From contig JACHMT010000001.1 of NCBI GenBank assembly GCA_014208095.1, positions 3,038,001-3,102,000 on the forward strand: a DNA stretch of 64,000 nucleotides. The letters are read 5' to 3'. Of this stretch, positions 50,998 through 59,746 are shown piece after piece; within the stretch, counting starts at the first letter, position 1, and each line of letters opens with the position of its first letter. The notes beneath the pieces are model-generated. The model saw only the letters and a program-made list of their open reading frames with translations, was not told the origin of the DNA and searched no databases. The position numbers and the translations under genes were made by a program. Source of the DNA: Actinospineispora eucalypti (GTDB lineage Bacteria > Actinomycetota > Actinomycetes > Mycobacteriales > Pseudonocardiaceae).

Positions 50998-52332
50998 TCA
51001 GCTGGAGGAGACCGTCCGGGTGGCGGGGTCCTTCGCCGCCGGCGCGGGCGTGCCGGCGGGGGACCGGATCAGCCAGGTCGCCAGCGCGCCGAGCGCCACG
51101 GGTACGGCGAACAGGAAGAAGATCGTCGACATCGGTCGGCCCAGGTCCACCAGCGCGCCGGCGACCAGCGGGGCGACGATGGCCCCGATCCGCCCGACGC
51201 CGATCCCGATGCCGGCGGCGGTGGCGCGGACCTCCGGGGGGAAGGCGGCCGGGATCACCGCGTACAGGCCGACGATGGCGGCGTTGAGGGTGACCCCGAG
51301 CAACACGGCCAGGAACAGCGTGCCGCCCAGAGAGGTGGCCCAGAGGCTGAAGGCGACGAGGGTGACCGACCCGAGGAGGGCGAACGCGATGGTGAGCGTG
51401 CGGGCCGTCAGCCGCAGGCCGCCGATCGTGATCAGGACACAGCCGACCATCCCGCCGAGGTTGACCAGGATGGCGCCCCCGATGCCCTGCTGGGCCGACC
51501 ACCCGGCCGACTGCAGCAGGCGCGGCGTCCAGGACAGCACGAAGTAGAAGCCCGCCGACATGAAGACGCAGGCGACGCACAGGGCGGCGACGCGCGCGGC
51601 ACCACCGCGGCGGAACAGCGAGCGCAACGGCGTCCGCCCCGGCGTGCCCGCCCCGGCCGGTGCGGTCTCGAGCCCGTCGACGTCGACCCGGGCGCGCAGC
51701 TTCATGAGCTGGGCGGCCGCGGCCGGGGTCCCGCGCCGGGACAGGAAGGCCATCGACTCGGGGACGAACGCGGTGGCCAGGAGCGCCAGCGCGCCGGCCA
51801 GCACCGCGCCGAAGACGAAGACCCCGCGCCAGCCGTGGCTCTCGATGATCAGCGCCGCGACGCTCCCGCCGACCAGCCCACCGAGTGGGAACCCCACGGC
51901 CAGGCCGCCGAGCACCGCGGTGCGCCGCCGGATCGGCGTGAACTCGGCGACCAGGACGGTGATGCACGGGAGGATCGACCCGACGCCCAGCCCCGTCACC
52001 ACCCGCAGCACGGCCAATTGCGTCTCGTCCGTCGCCGCCGCCGAGAGCACGACCCCGACGGTGACGAGGACAGCCGACCACACCAGGACCGGGCGCCGAC
52101 CGACGCGGTCGGCGAGCGGGGCGATGAACACCGAGCCGCCGGCCATGCCGAACAGGCCCGCGCTGAGGAGCACCCCGATCGCCGCTCCGGACAGGTGCCA
52201 CTCCTCGGCGACCGACGGGGCCGCGAAGGACATGGCGAGCACGTCGTAGCCGTCGGACATGCTCAACAGCAGGCAGAGCGCGACCAGCCTGAGCTGGACG
52301 AACGACATGGTGCCGGGAGCGCGACCCACCAT
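50998..52332 (-). CDS. MFS transporter, aromatic acid:H+ symporter type
   Basis: A 444-residue major facilitator protein with twelve hydrophobic segments. The signature LSMSDGYDVLAMSFAAPSVA at the N-terminus carries the D in GYD typical of the AAHS family. Loop 2-3 is FIAPLADRVGRRPVLVWSA and TM4 is VLRVVTGLGVGSILPCITVL. AAHS members import benzoate, vanillate, 4-hydroxybenzoate or phenylpropionates. ATG 52332 (MVGRAPGTMSFVQ) has AAGGTG upstream; the longer frame has no site. It shares a 30-bp gap with the luciferase-like gene and probably an operon. Confidence 0.85.
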   Translation of the reverse strand: MVGRAPGTMSFVQLRLVALCLLLSMSDGYDVLAMSFAAPSVAEEWHLSGAAIGVLLSAGLFGMAGGSVFIAPLADRVGRRPVLVWSAVLVTVGVVLSAAATDETQLAVLRVVTGLGVGSILPCITVLVAEFTPIRRRTAVLGGLAVGFPLGGLVGGSVAALIIESHGWRGVFVFGAVLAGALALLATAFVPESMAFLSRRGTPAAAAQLMKLRARVDVDGLETAPAGAGTPGRTPLRSLFRRGGAARVAALCVACVFMSAGFYFVLSWTPRLLQSAGWSAQQGIGGAILVNLGGMVGCVLITIGGLRLTARTLTIAFALLGSVTLVAFSLWATSLGGTLFLAVLLGVTLNAAIVGLYAVIPAAFPPEVRATAAGIGIGVGRIGAIVAPLVAGALVDLGRPMSTIFFLFAVPVALGALATWLIRSPAGTPAPAAKDPATRTVSSS

Positions 52333-52446
52333 TGGCCCACACCTTTTCCGCGATTGCGATACGCCGCCGGAACAAGACTCCGGCGACGGCGCCGACCTGC
52401 GCAAACACGGTTACCACTGAGTGAGAATCGGCAGGAACCCGGTGGC

Positions 52447-53199
52447 CTACCCCACTTGCGTCACCCGGGTGCCAAGCGCGGTCCGGACGGTGGCCGCGGC
52501 GGTGCGCAGCGGCTCGACGAGCCGGGGCAGCGCCGGATCGGTGACCGGGGTCAGGACGGTGAGCGCCAGGTACCCGTTCGGCAGTCCCGCGACGGGGACC
52601 GACAGAGAGGCCTGGCCGGAGGCGGCCTCGCCGTAGGCCGTGCAGTAGCCGTTGGTCCGGGCGAACGCGACCTGCCGGGTGATGGTCTTGGCGTTCGTAC
52701 CCGGAGGCAGCGGGTTCGCGAACGGGTCCACGACCGACGGGGCCGTCGCGATCATCAGCTTGCCCGCGCTGGTGGCCAGTACCGGCAGCTCGTCCCCGGG
52801 GCTGGCCAACTCGATCGTGGTGTGCCGCCCGAGGATCGTCTCGACGCAGAGCAGACGGTCGCCGTTCCACAGCGACAGCGCGACGGCGTGACCCGAGTCC
52901 ACCACGAACCGGTACACTGCGGGGACGCAGGCATCCCGAAGCCCCTGGTGCCAGGAGGGTGCTCCGGTGATCTGGCGCAGGCGCTCGCCGGGGACGTACA
53001 GGCCGTCGGCCAGCCGTTCCAGCCCGCCCCACGCGACCAGGTCCTTGACCACCCGGTACGTGGTGGACACGGGCAGGTGGGCGGCCGCCGCGATCTCCTT
53101 GACGGTCAGCGCACCGTCGCCCCGCTCGAAGGCTCCCAGGATGTCGAGCGTGCGGCCGGTGGCCGAACGGGCGTCCGCGCTGGTCCGGCCACCAGCCAT
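52447..53199 (-). CDS. IclR-family transcriptional regulator
   Basis: A 250-residue IclR regulator. The N-terminal winged helix is at about 13-70 (TLDILGAFERGDGALTVKEI, AAAAHLPVSTTYRVVKDL), and an effector-binding domain follows (LPVLATSAGKLMIATA, then RQVAFARTNGYCTAYGEAAS). ATG 53199 has GGAGG 5 nt upstream. IclR proteins commonly control aromatic catabolism. It sits between the transporter and the dioxygenase gene on the same strand. Confidence 0.88.
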   Translation of the reverse strand: MAGGRTSADARSATGRTLDILGAFERGDGALTVKEIAAAAHLPVSTTYRVVKDLVAWGGLERLADGLYVPGERLRQITGAPSWHQGLRDACVPAVYRFVVDSGHAVALSLWNGDRLLCVETILGRHTTIELASPGDELPVLATSAGKLMIATAPSVVDPFANPLPPGTNAKTITRQVAFARTNGYCTAYGEAASGQASLSVPVAGLPNGYLALTVLTPVTDPALPRLVEPLRTAAATVRTALGTRVTQVG

Positions 53200-53265
53200 G
53201 ACGCCTCCGGGTCCCTTGGTCTCTCGCGCCCCAGCCTACCTCGCTGGTATCCGTCGCCGACGCGG

Positions 53266-53877
53266 TTACTTGACGTTCTTGCCGGCCATGAGCTCGGTCA
53301 GGAATTCGGCGTGGCGCGCGTGGGGCTTCAGGATGTCCGCCTCCGACTCGCCGGACTCGACGCGCGCGCACAGCTCCTCGGGGTCGATGAACACGCCGAG
53401 CGGATTGGTGTCGAAGAGGCCGGTTGCCAGCCACTGGTTGAGCTCCGCGACGGTCGCGAACGCCTCCACGGTGAGCTCGATCTGATTGCCGTCGGGGTCC
53501 CGGTAATACAGCGATGTGGCGACGCCATGGTTGATGGCCCGCTCGGGAACGATCTCCCGCGCCTTCAGCGCACGGTACTGTTCCGTCAGCTCCTTGAGCG
53601 AACCGACTTCGAACGCCGCGTGGTGGAAGCCGACGCTGTTCTCGGCCGCCGGCTGTGCGTCCTCGTCCGCGACGATGGCGAGCCGGTCCTGGGACTCGTC
53701 CCAGGTGAGGAAGCTGATCGCCGGGTGGCGCAACACCACCTGCATGCCCAGCACCACGCGATACCAGTCGATCAGGGCCTCGGGCTGTGCGGTGCGGAAC
53801 ACGACGTGGGCGTACTCCTTGGGCCGGAACCCCGCGCCGGGTTCAGGTACGCGGGCCTGCTGGCTGGCGCTCGTCAT
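53266..53877 (-). CDS. VOC-family extradiol dioxygenase-like protein
   Basis: A 203-residue vicinal oxygen chelate protein. The metal ligands expected for type I extradiol dioxygenases are present: His in EYAHVVFRTAQPEAL (about 24), His in VGFHHAAFEVGSL (about 85) and Glu in DPDGNQIELTVEAF (about 134). It is single-domain with a C-terminal tail (about 150-203) rich in charged residues. It would open a catechol ring next to the hydroxyls. It overlaps the flavin monooxygenase gene by 35 nt, so monooxygenase then ring cleavage is the likely order. Confidence 0.82.
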   Translation of the reverse strand: MTSASQQARVPEPGAGFRPKEYAHVVFRTAQPEALIDWYRVVLGMQVVLRHPAISFLTWDESQDRLAIVADEDAQPAAENSVGFHHAAFEVGSLKELTEQYRALKAREIVPERAINHGVATSLYYRDPDGNQIELTVEAFATVAELNQWLATGLFDTNPLGVFIDPEELCARVESGESEADILKPHARHAEFLTELMAGKNVK

Positions 53878-55507
53878 CGATCACCCCTCCTCGTCCGGCA
53901 CACAGGGCAAGAACCGCGTCGGCCGCATCCGCGCCGTCACCCCGCCAGGCGATGTGCATGTCGGGGCGGATCAGCAGCAGCGGGGCGCCGTAGAGCTCGC
54001 GGAGATCGGCTCGACCGTTCACTCGCACCACGTCGAGCGGGATGCCCCGTCGGTCGGCGTCGGTGAACGCGTTGGTGAGCTCCGGGGGAGCGTCGATGGC
54101 CAGCAGCGTCAGCCCGAACCCAACGCGGTCGTGCACCGATACGCCGGGTTCGATCCAGGCGTGCGGCAGACGGCTGCCCGCTGTGGAGGAGGGCACGTAA
54201 ACCGGGCTGTCGGGGTCCGGGAGCGGGCCCGGCTCGTGGGCGATGACCCCGGAGAGCGAATAGCGGTAGCCCAGCTCGGTGCCCTGCTGTTCGTGACTGC
54301 GCCGCTGGTAGGTGTTGAACGCGGCGGCCAGCAGGCGGCGATTCTCCCGACCGGCGGCGGTGTCCTGCGTCACGCTCGGGTCGTAGTGGCTGCGCCACTG
54401 ACGCACGCCGACCGCCGCGTACTCCGAGGCACGACAGTTTCGATGTCCAACCGGATGGCGCTCGTCGTGGTAACTGTCCAGCAGGGCCGGGCCACCCCAG
54501 CCGCGCAGTGTGGCGGCCAGCTTCCACGCGAGGTTGTCGGCGTCGCCGATGCCGGTGTTCAGGCCGAATCCGCCGGTGGGGATGTACTGATGCGCCGAGT
54601 CGCCGGCGAGGAACACCCGCCCGGCCCGGTACTGATCCGCGACGACCAGGCGCGCGGTCCACGCACCCAGGTGCAGCACCTCGATGTCCAGGCCGATGCC
54701 CAGGGCGGCGTGTACTTCCTCGGCCGCGTCCAGCCGCGCGGTGTCGGTGCCCGGCTCGGCCTCCAGATGCAGCGCGAAGTGCGTGAGGTCGTCCTGGGCG
54801 ATCAGTATCCCGTGGCGCTCGCCGGCGAGGTAGTAGTGGCGGAATGGCTCTAGGCCGGCCTTCTCGAACAGCGCCGGCGCCCGGAAGAAGATCAGGACAT
54901 GCCGGGCGGCGTCGCCGGGGCCGGAATAGTTGATCTCCAACGTGTTGCGGACCAAGCTGTTCCCGCCGTCGGCGCCGACGAGGTAGCTCGCGGTCACGGC
55001 TGAGCGCTCCCCGTCGGGCGTCTGAATCGTCGCGTGCATGGCGTCGGCGTCCTGCCGGAAGTCGACGAGTTGGTGGGCGAACAGGACGTCCACGCCGGGC
55101 AGTGCCCGCGCCGCATCACCCAGCAGGCGCTCGAGCGTGTACTGGGAGATGCGCTCGTACGGTTCGCGCGGGTGCACGCCCGGCACGCCCTCCTCGGCGT
55201 GCCGCCGGGACTCGAGAATCGAGGGATACGACAGAACGGCGTAGGGCGGCTCGGTCAGCGACGGCCCCGCGTAGACGTCGAAGGGGGCGTCGAGCGGCCA
55301 TCCCGCTGCCCGGATCCGGTCGGCGAGGTGGAGCCGTCCGAAGATCTCCATGGACCGCGCGTTCGCCAGGTCCATCTTCGGCAGGATTCCGGGGGTTGGG
55401 TTTCGCTCGATCAGTACGGTGCGGATGCCGCGCTGCCCGAGGGTGATGGCCAGGGTGAGTCCAACCGGACCGGCGCCGACGACCAGCACCTCGGTTTCGT
55501 CAGTCAT
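53843..55507 (-). CDS. Aromatic-ring FAD monooxygenase (PHBH fold, MhpA-like)
   Basis: A 554-residue group A hydroxylase. FAD motif VLVVGAGPVGLTLAITLGQR is at about 7-26, the DG motif YLVGADGGNSLVR near 175, and GRVFLAGDSAHQYIPTGGFG, then LNTGIGDADNLAWKLA near 310. The C-terminal thioredoxin-like extension (about 420-554) resembles that of MhpA-type phenol hydroxylases. It hydroxylates a phenolic ring to a catechol. ATG 55507 overlaps the FAH gene stop and its own end overlaps the dioxygenase start, making one operon. Confidence 0.88.
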   Translation of the reverse strand: MTDETEVLVVGAGPVGLTLAITLGQRGIRTVLIERNPTPGILPKMDLANARSMEIFGRLHLADRIRAAGWPLDAPFDVYAGPSLTEPPYAVLSYPSILESRRHAEEGVPGVHPREPYERISQYTLERLLGDAARALPGVDVLFAHQLVDFRQDADAMHATIQTPDGERSAVTASYLVGADGGNSLVRNTLEINYSGPGDAARHVLIFFRAPALFEKAGLEPFRHYYLAGERHGILIAQDDLTHFALHLEAEPGTDTARLDAAEEVHAALGIGLDIEVLHLGAWTARLVVADQYRAGRVFLAGDSAHQYIPTGGFGLNTGIGDADNLAWKLAATLRGWGGPALLDSYHDERHPVGHRNCRASEYAAVGVRQWRSHYDPSVTQDTAAGRENRRLLAAAFNTYQRRSHEQQGTELGYRYSLSGVIAHEPGPLPDPDSPVYVPSSTAGSRLPHAWIEPGVSVHDRVGFGLTLLAIDAPPELTNAFTDADRRGIPLDVVRVNGRADLRELYGAPLLLIRPDMHIAWRGDGADAADAVLALCAGRGGVIDDERQPAGPRT

Positions 55508-56370
55508 GCCGCGTCCCTTCCGGAAGCCACCACCGGGTTGCTGAGGGTCCCGACGGCCGGGATCTCGATCTCCACGCGATCACCGGCCCGCAGCCAGGTC
55601 TGGGAGAGCGCGCCGATTCCGGCCGGCGACCCCGTGAGGATGGTGTCGCCGGGCTGCAGTCCGTAGATCTGCGAGATGTACGCGATGAGCTCACCGAAAC
55701 CGAAGATCAGATCGGCCATGTCCAGCCGCTGCCGGACCTCGCCGTTGACCCGGGTCTGCAGCGTCAGCCGTGACGGCTCGGGAACCTCGTCGGCGGTGAC
55801 GATCCAGGGGCCGAACGCGCCGGAGGAGAGAAAGTTCTTGCCGGCGGTGACCTGGTTCGAGTGCATCTGGAAATCCCGGAGGCTGCCGTCGTTGTAGCAG
55901 GCGTAGCCCAGGATGTACTCGGCGGCGTGGAGCGCTGTGACTCCGTGGCACGGCCGGCCAATGACCAGCGCGATCTCGCCCTCGTAGTCGAGCGACGCCG
56001 ACACGTCCGGCACCACGACCGGCTGGTCGTGTCCGACGTGGCTGTGCGGGCTGCGCATGAACAGGCGCGGGTATCGCGGGTAGTCGCCGGGAACGCGGTT
56101 CATCAGTTCCGCCGTCTCCGCGAAGTGGCTCTTGGTGTTCAGCCCGATGCCGATGACATGGGTCGGGTTGGGGATCGGCGGCAGCCAGCTGACGTCCTCG
56201 AGCGCCCAGTCGCACGGTGCGCCGGCGAAGGCCTCGAGCACCCCTGGGCCGAGTCCGAAAGCGGACTTCAGGTCCGGGACTGGCAGTCGCGCCGACAGGT
56301 CGACCAATCCGGTGGCCGTGACGATCCCGAACCGTTCGCGTCCCCCGGCGGTGAAGCTGGCCAGTTTCAT
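55504..56370 (-). CDS. Fumarylacetoacetate hydrolase (FAH) family enzyme
   Basis: A 288-residue FAH-fold hydrolase or decarboxylase. The metal-binding core is visible as VIGIGLNTKSHFAET (about 70), ASLDYEGEIALVIGRPCHGV (about 123-142, with the E-x-E ligands) and GDTILTGSPAGIGALSQTWL. Members cleave or decarboxylate ring-cleavage products of catechols, homogentisate or gentisate. ATG 56370 has GGGAGG 6 nt upstream and is the first gene of a run with the FAD monooxygenase and dioxygenase. The CTTAT...ATAAG repeat lies 35 bp upstream. Confidence 0.88.
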   Translation of the reverse strand: MKLASFTAGGRERFGIVTATGLVDLSARLPVPDLKSAFGLGPGVLEAFAGAPCDWALEDVSWLPPIPNPTHVIGIGLNTKSHFAETAELMNRVPGDYPRYPRLFMRSPHSHVGHDQPVVVPDVSASLDYEGEIALVIGRPCHGVTALHAAEYILGYACYNDGSLRDFQMHSNQVTAGKNFLSSGAFGPWIVTADEVPEPSRLTLQTRVNGEVRQRLDMADLIFGFGELIAYISQIYGLQPGDTILTGSPAGIGALSQTWLRAGDRVEIEIPAVGTLSNPVVASGRDAA

Positions 56371-56404
56371 CGGCGTCCTCCCTTGCAACAAGAGCGATTG
56401 TAAA

Positions 56405-56420
56405 CTTATTAGTTTATAAG
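56405..56420. promoter_or_regulatory. CTTAT-N6-ATAAG box upstream of the FAH operon
   Basis: CTTATTAGTTTATAAG has 5-bp inverted arms and is followed by AAGTCAAGG, a string shared with the box at 61283-61298. It lies in the divergent region between the FAH operon and the GntR gene. Confidence 0.5.
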
Positions 56421-56480
56421 AAGTCAAGGGGAGGTCGTAGCTCCTCGTCCGGCTCTCAGCCTGGTGAGGGTGGATACAAT

Positions 56481-56498
56481 CTGACGAGTTCATAAGGA
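56481..56498. promoter_or_regulatory. CATAAG box overlapping the GntR ribosome binding site
   Basis: CTGACGAGTTCATAAGGA carries AGTNCATAAG, as does CACTGAGTACATAAGACG at 61357. It ends 6 bp before the GntR start and overlaps its AAGGAGG, which fits autorepression. Confidence 0.4.
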
Positions 56499-56503
56499 GG
56501 ACC

Positions 56504-57301
56504 ATGAGCGACAGCGGCCTGGGCGACGACTTTCCCGCCGCGCCGGTCACCTTCGACCCCGCGGTGCCGCTGCACCACCAGGTGTACCTGCATCTCCGCG
56601 GTGAGATCGCGGACGGCCTGTGGCAGGGCCGCGACGACTTTCCCGGCGAACGCGAGGTCGCCGAGCAGCTCGGGGTCAGCGTGATCACTAGTCGGGCGGC
56701 GCTGGACCGCCTGGCCAGCGACGGTTGGATCGAGCGGCGACGCGGCCGGCGCCCCCGGATTCTGTATCGACTCGAGTCGGCCGGCGATCCCGCGCCGGAG
56801 GCCGGGCCGAGCATGTTCGAGTTCGGCCCGTTCCGGCCGTACGCCTACCGGGTTCTGCTCGCCGAGACGCGTATTGCCCCCGCCGAGGCGTGCGCCGCGT
56901 TCGGTGTGCCCGCTGGTGAGCGGCTGTGGCAGTGCATGCGGTTGCGCAGTGTGGACGGGAGGTCGCACAGCGTCACCCACAACGTTCAGCACCCCGGTGT
57001 CGGCGAGCGGCACACCGCGGACCAGCTCGAACAGGAGCCGATGGTCCAACTGCTCACCCGGGCGGGCTACACCATTCACCGCCTCCGGCGCCGCGTCGGC
57101 ATCCTGCACTCTCCCGCCCTGGTGACCGAGGCGCTGGGCCTCACGATCGCCGAGCAGGTACTGGTGACCACGTTCTCCTTGCACCACCCGGACGACAGCG
57201 TCCTCGAGTGGGTCCGCATCTACCTCCATCCCGACCAGTCCACCCCCGAAGAAACCATGGACTTCGCCACCGGGAAATGGTCCTCGGCGGAGCACATGTG
57301 A
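56504..57301 (+). CDS. GntR-family (HutC/UTRA) transcriptional regulator
   Basis: A 265-residue regulator with a GntR winged helix at about 20-85 (LHHQVYLHLRGEIADGLWQG, GEREVAEQLGVSVITSRAAL) and a UTRA-like effector domain (about 105-255). ATG 56504 follows AAGGAGG. It is divergent from the FAH-monooxygenase-dioxygenase operon. Boxes of the CATAAG type at 56405, 56481, 61283 and 61357 suggest it controls both this operon and the 58.7-62 kb genes. Confidence 0.85.
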   Translation: MSDSGLGDDFPAAPVTFDPAVPLHHQVYLHLRGEIADGLWQGRDDFPGEREVAEQLGVSVITSRAALDRLASDGWIERRRGRRPRILYRLESAGDPAPEAGPSMFEFGPFRPYAYRVLLAETRIAPAEACAAFGVPAGERLWQCMRLRSVDGRSHSVTHNVQHPGVGERHTADQLEQEPMVQLLTRAGYTIHRLRRRVGILHSPALVTEALGLTIAEQVLVTTFSLHHPDDSVLEWVRIYLHPDQSTPEETMDFATGKWSSAEHM

Positions 57302-57317
57302 CCGTTCTGAGCTGAGA

Positions 57318-57965
57318 TCAGGTGCTTGGTCCGCACAGTGCGTCGGTGATCGCGCCCGCGACGAGGGCGCCGTACCGCTCGGGGGTCCAGCCGCGGAGCA
57401 GGACGAGGAGCTCGTAGAGCTCGACCGCGACGTAGGTCCAGAGCACGTCCGCGACCTCCTCGAGGGTGATCCCGGGGCGCAGGCCTTCGGTCTCGTGGAG
57501 GTGCCGGCCGAGGGTCGTCATGCCGGTCAGGCGCTCGTCCAGGAGTGTCTGCCAGGTCTCGCGCAGGGACTCGTCGTTGTGCCGGCCGTCGCGGATCAGG
57601 ATCTGCACCTTCGCGGACCGGACCTGCCGGCGGACCAGCGAGTCGACGTACAGCGTGATCTTCCGGCGTACGTCGGGCTCGGCCGCGACCGCCTGGGCCT
57701 CGGGGCGCTGTGACATCGGAATCGACTCGTCGTCACCGGTGAGCACGTAGTCGAACACCGCCTTGGCGAGCGCGGCCTTGGTGCCGAATCCCTTGTAGAC
57801 GCTCTCCGCCGAGACGCCGGCCCGGCTCGCTACGGCGCTGACCGTCGTCGCCTGGAACCCGTCCGCCTCGAAGAGCTCCTGGGCCGCGGCCACCACGGCG
57901 CGCCGACGCTCCCGGGCGCGCTCGCGACGGCCCGAGGTGTCGTACTGCCTCTTGACTTCCGCCAT
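57318..57965 (-). CDS. TetR-family transcriptional regulator
   Basis: A 215-residue TetR regulator with an N-terminal helix-turn-helix: AVVAAAQELFEADGFQATTV, SAVASRAGVSAESVYKGFGT and KAALAKAVFDYVL (about 24-75). The C-terminal ligand domain has no recognisable signature. ATG 57965 lies 20 bp from a perfect palindrome (57985-58003) shared with the divergent SnoaL-like gene, the usual arrangement for a TetR autorepressor. It converges with the GntR gene. Confidence 0.9.
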   Translation of the reverse strand: MAEVKRQYDTSGRRERARERRRAVVAAAQELFEADGFQATTVSAVASRAGVSAESVYKGFGTKAALAKAVFDYVLTGDDESIPMSQRPEAQAVAAEPDVRRKITLYVDSLVRRQVRSAKVQILIRDGRHNDESLRETWQTLLDERLTGMTTLGRHLHETEGLRPGITLEEVADVLWTYVAVELYELLVLLRGWTPERYGALVAGAITDALCGPST

Positions 57966-57984
57966 CCGCTGGACCGATCTTTTA

Positions 57985-58003
57985 GATACAGTTTAACTGT
58001 ATC
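57985..58003. promoter_or_regulatory. Perfect TetR-type palindrome GATACAGTT-N-AACTGTATC
   Basis: Nine-base perfect arms around one central base. It lies between the TetR start (57965) and the SnoaL-like start (58020), about 20 bp from each. Length and position match a TetR dimer site that controls both genes. Confidence 0.75.
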
Positions 58004-58019
58004 GAATTTAGGAGGCGCT

Positions 58020-58532
58020 ATGCCGATCACCAAGGCGGGCGAGATCGCCGTCCGCAACATTGAGATCTGGGCCGAGGGGGAGCGGGCCCAGTTCGACGAA
58101 CTGATCCACCCCGAAGCACGGAACTGGGAGGACGTCGTCGGACCGCCGGCCGGGCGCGCTCTGGGGCCGGCCGGGTTCTGGGAAACCGCGCTCTGGCTGC
58201 GGGCCGCGTTCGGGGTCGTTCGGTACGACATCCAGCATGTGGTGGCTGACGGCGAAATCGTGGCGGTGAAGCTGGTGATGTCGGGGCGGCAGGTCGGCAC
58301 GTTCGCGCTGTACACCGAGAGCGGCGAGTTGGACCAGGTGTTTCCGTCGACGGGAAAGCCGTTCGCGAGTACACAGACGCACTGGTTCCGGATCGAGGAT
58401 GGCATGGTCCGTGAGCACTGGGCCACCCGTGACGACCTCGGCCAGGCCAAACAGCTCGGCTGGCTGCCGCCGACCCCCGGCTACCTGTTCCGTATGGCCC
58501 GCGCCAAGTCCCGCGCCAAGCGCGCCTCGTAG
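58020..58532 (+). CDS. SnoaL-like / polyketide-cyclase-type NTF2-fold protein
   Basis: A 170-residue NTF2-fold protein. It starts MPITKAGEIAVRNIEIWAEG and has FDELIHPEARNWEDV, the conserved GFWETALWLRAAFGVVRYDI and HVVADGEIVAVKLVMSGRQV, ending with a basic tail. AGGAGG lies 6 nt before ATG 58020. It is divergent from TetR across a palindrome, so its expression is likely induced by the TetR ligand. The reaction is unknown. Confidence 0.8.
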   Translation: MPITKAGEIAVRNIEIWAEGERAQFDELIHPEARNWEDVVGPPAGRALGPAGFWETALWLRAAFGVVRYDIQHVVADGEIVAVKLVMSGRQVGTFALYTESGELDQVFPSTGKPFASTQTHWFRIEDGMVREHWATRDDLGQAKQLGWLPPTPGYLFRMARAKSRAKRAS

Positions 58533-58620
58533 TGATCGACCTGGTCGGCCCGGCGACGAATTACCTCCCGTCCAGCGACGACCCGGTGACCGCGGCCGAA
58601 GCCGAGTCGGCAGAACTAAC

Positions 58621-58667
58621 GCCGTGTTTCGAAGTCGCCGAGCGAGCGCGCGACTTCGAAACACGGC
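58621..58667. terminator. Strong bidirectional hairpin terminator
   Basis: Perfect 18-bp arms at 58621-58638 (GCCGTGTTTCGAAGTCGC) and 58650-58667, with an 11-nt loop. It lies between the convergent SnoaL-like and amidohydrolase genes, 1 bp from the amidohydrolase stop. Its length and perfection suit a two-way transcription end; there is no clear T run. Confidence 0.7.
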
Positions 58668-58668
58668 C

Positions 58669-59667
58669 CTAATGCCGCGGGTCGTTGCCGGTGGGGAGCC
58701 GCAATAGCTGGTCCGCAGTCTTGCATGCCATCTTCTCCCGCACGCCGGCGGGGACGTCGAGCTGGTTGAACCACTCAATGCCCTCACGAGGGTCCGCGAA
58801 CGGATAGTCGACAGAGAACATGATGCGATCCTCGCCGAACATCGCCCGCGTGAGCGCGAACTGGTCGTTGAAAAAGTAGCCGCTGGTCGTGTACCAGATG
58901 TTTTCGGTCAGGTACCGGCTGATCGGCTTGGGGAGATCCGCAAGGGGGTAAACCAGCCGGTCGAGCCGGTGCAGATGGAACGAGAGGCCCTCACCGAGGT
59001 GGCCGATGATGACCTTCAGACCCGGCAGCCGGTCGAACACGCCGCCGATGATCATCCGGACGATGTGCAGCGAGGTCTCGAAGTGCCAGGCGAAGCCGGC
59101 ATTGCCGAGCATCTGGCCGACCCTCGGCGGGAAGGCGCCCTGGTAGTAAATGTCGGCGACGCGTTTCGGCGGTGGCGCCGGGTGCAGGTAAATCGGCACG
59201 TCCAGGCCCGCGGCAGCCTCGAGGATCGGTGTGAACTCGGGATCGTCGAGGAACCGGTCCCCGATCGTCCCAGCGATCATCGTGCCGACGAAGCCCAGCT
59301 CCCCGACTGCCCGTTCGAGCTCGGCGGCGGCCGCCGCGGGCCGCCCAACGGGCAGCGTGGCGAACGCGAAAAACCGGTCCGGGTGGACGCAGACCAACTC
59401 GTGAAGCTCTTCGTTGACGGCCCGCACGATGGGGATCGCGCTCTCGTCGAGGGCCTGCACCGGCGCCAGCGCCTCGGCGGCATCGTCCGGTCTTGGTGCT
59501 GGCAACAGCGCCGAGAGGACCTGCACGGAAATCCCGGCCGCGTCCATATCGGCGATCCGCTGGTCCACGCTCGGGAGCAGCTTGGCTCGTACCGGCTCCG
59601 ACTGCCAACCCATGTAGTCCTTGGCACTGGGACGATTGACGTGCTCCTCCAGCGTGACAATGCGCAT
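58669..59667 (-). CDS. Amidohydrolase-family decarboxylase (gamma-resorcylate decarboxylase-like)
   Basis: A 332-residue amidohydrolase-2 protein. ATG 59667 (MRIVTLEEHV) is chosen because the metal-binding E-x-H lies at once after the start (E7, H9). Further ligands fit: His in VPIYLHPAPPPK (about 165), His and Glu in VIIGHLGEGLSFH (about 217-220) and Asp in RIMFSVDYPFADP (about 295). This set matches nonoxidative aromatic-acid decarboxylases such as 2,6-dihydroxybenzoate (gamma-resorcylate) decarboxylase, which would feed a resorcinol or phenol to the monooxygenase at 53843. Hydrolase activity cannot be excluded. Confidence 0.82.
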   Translation of the reverse strand: MRIVTLEEHVNRPSAKDYMGWQSEPVRAKLLPSVDQRIADMDAAGISVQVLSALLPAPRPDDAAEALAPVQALDESAIPIVRAVNEELHELVCVHPDRFFAFATLPVGRPAAAAAELERAVGELGFVGTMIAGTIGDRFLDDPEFTPILEAAAGLDVPIYLHPAPPPKRVADIYYQGAFPPRVGQMLGNAGFAWHFETSLHIVRMIIGGVFDRLPGLKVIIGHLGEGLSFHLHRLDRLVYPLADLPKPISRYLTENIWYTTSGYFFNDQFALTRAMFGEDRIMFSVDYPFADPREGIEWFNQLDVPAGVREKMACKTADQLLRLPTGNDPRH

Positions 59668-59746
59668 GATTCCCCACTTCCGAGAGGGCTGGCCGAATGG
59701 GGGCAGTGGCACAGCGGACGGGCGGCCTCGGGCCGGACCGGCCGGC

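Noticed and set aside
50237..53434. Minus-strand open frame of 1065 codons
   Set aside because: It is a shifted frame of the real minus-strand genes here; the real frames have clear domains and ribosome binding sites.
50182..54066. Plus-strand open frame of 1294 codons
   Set aside because: It lies antisense to the luciferase-like, MFS, IclR and dioxygenase genes, has Arg/Gly/Pro-rich sequence without domains, and is a by-product of high GC third positions.
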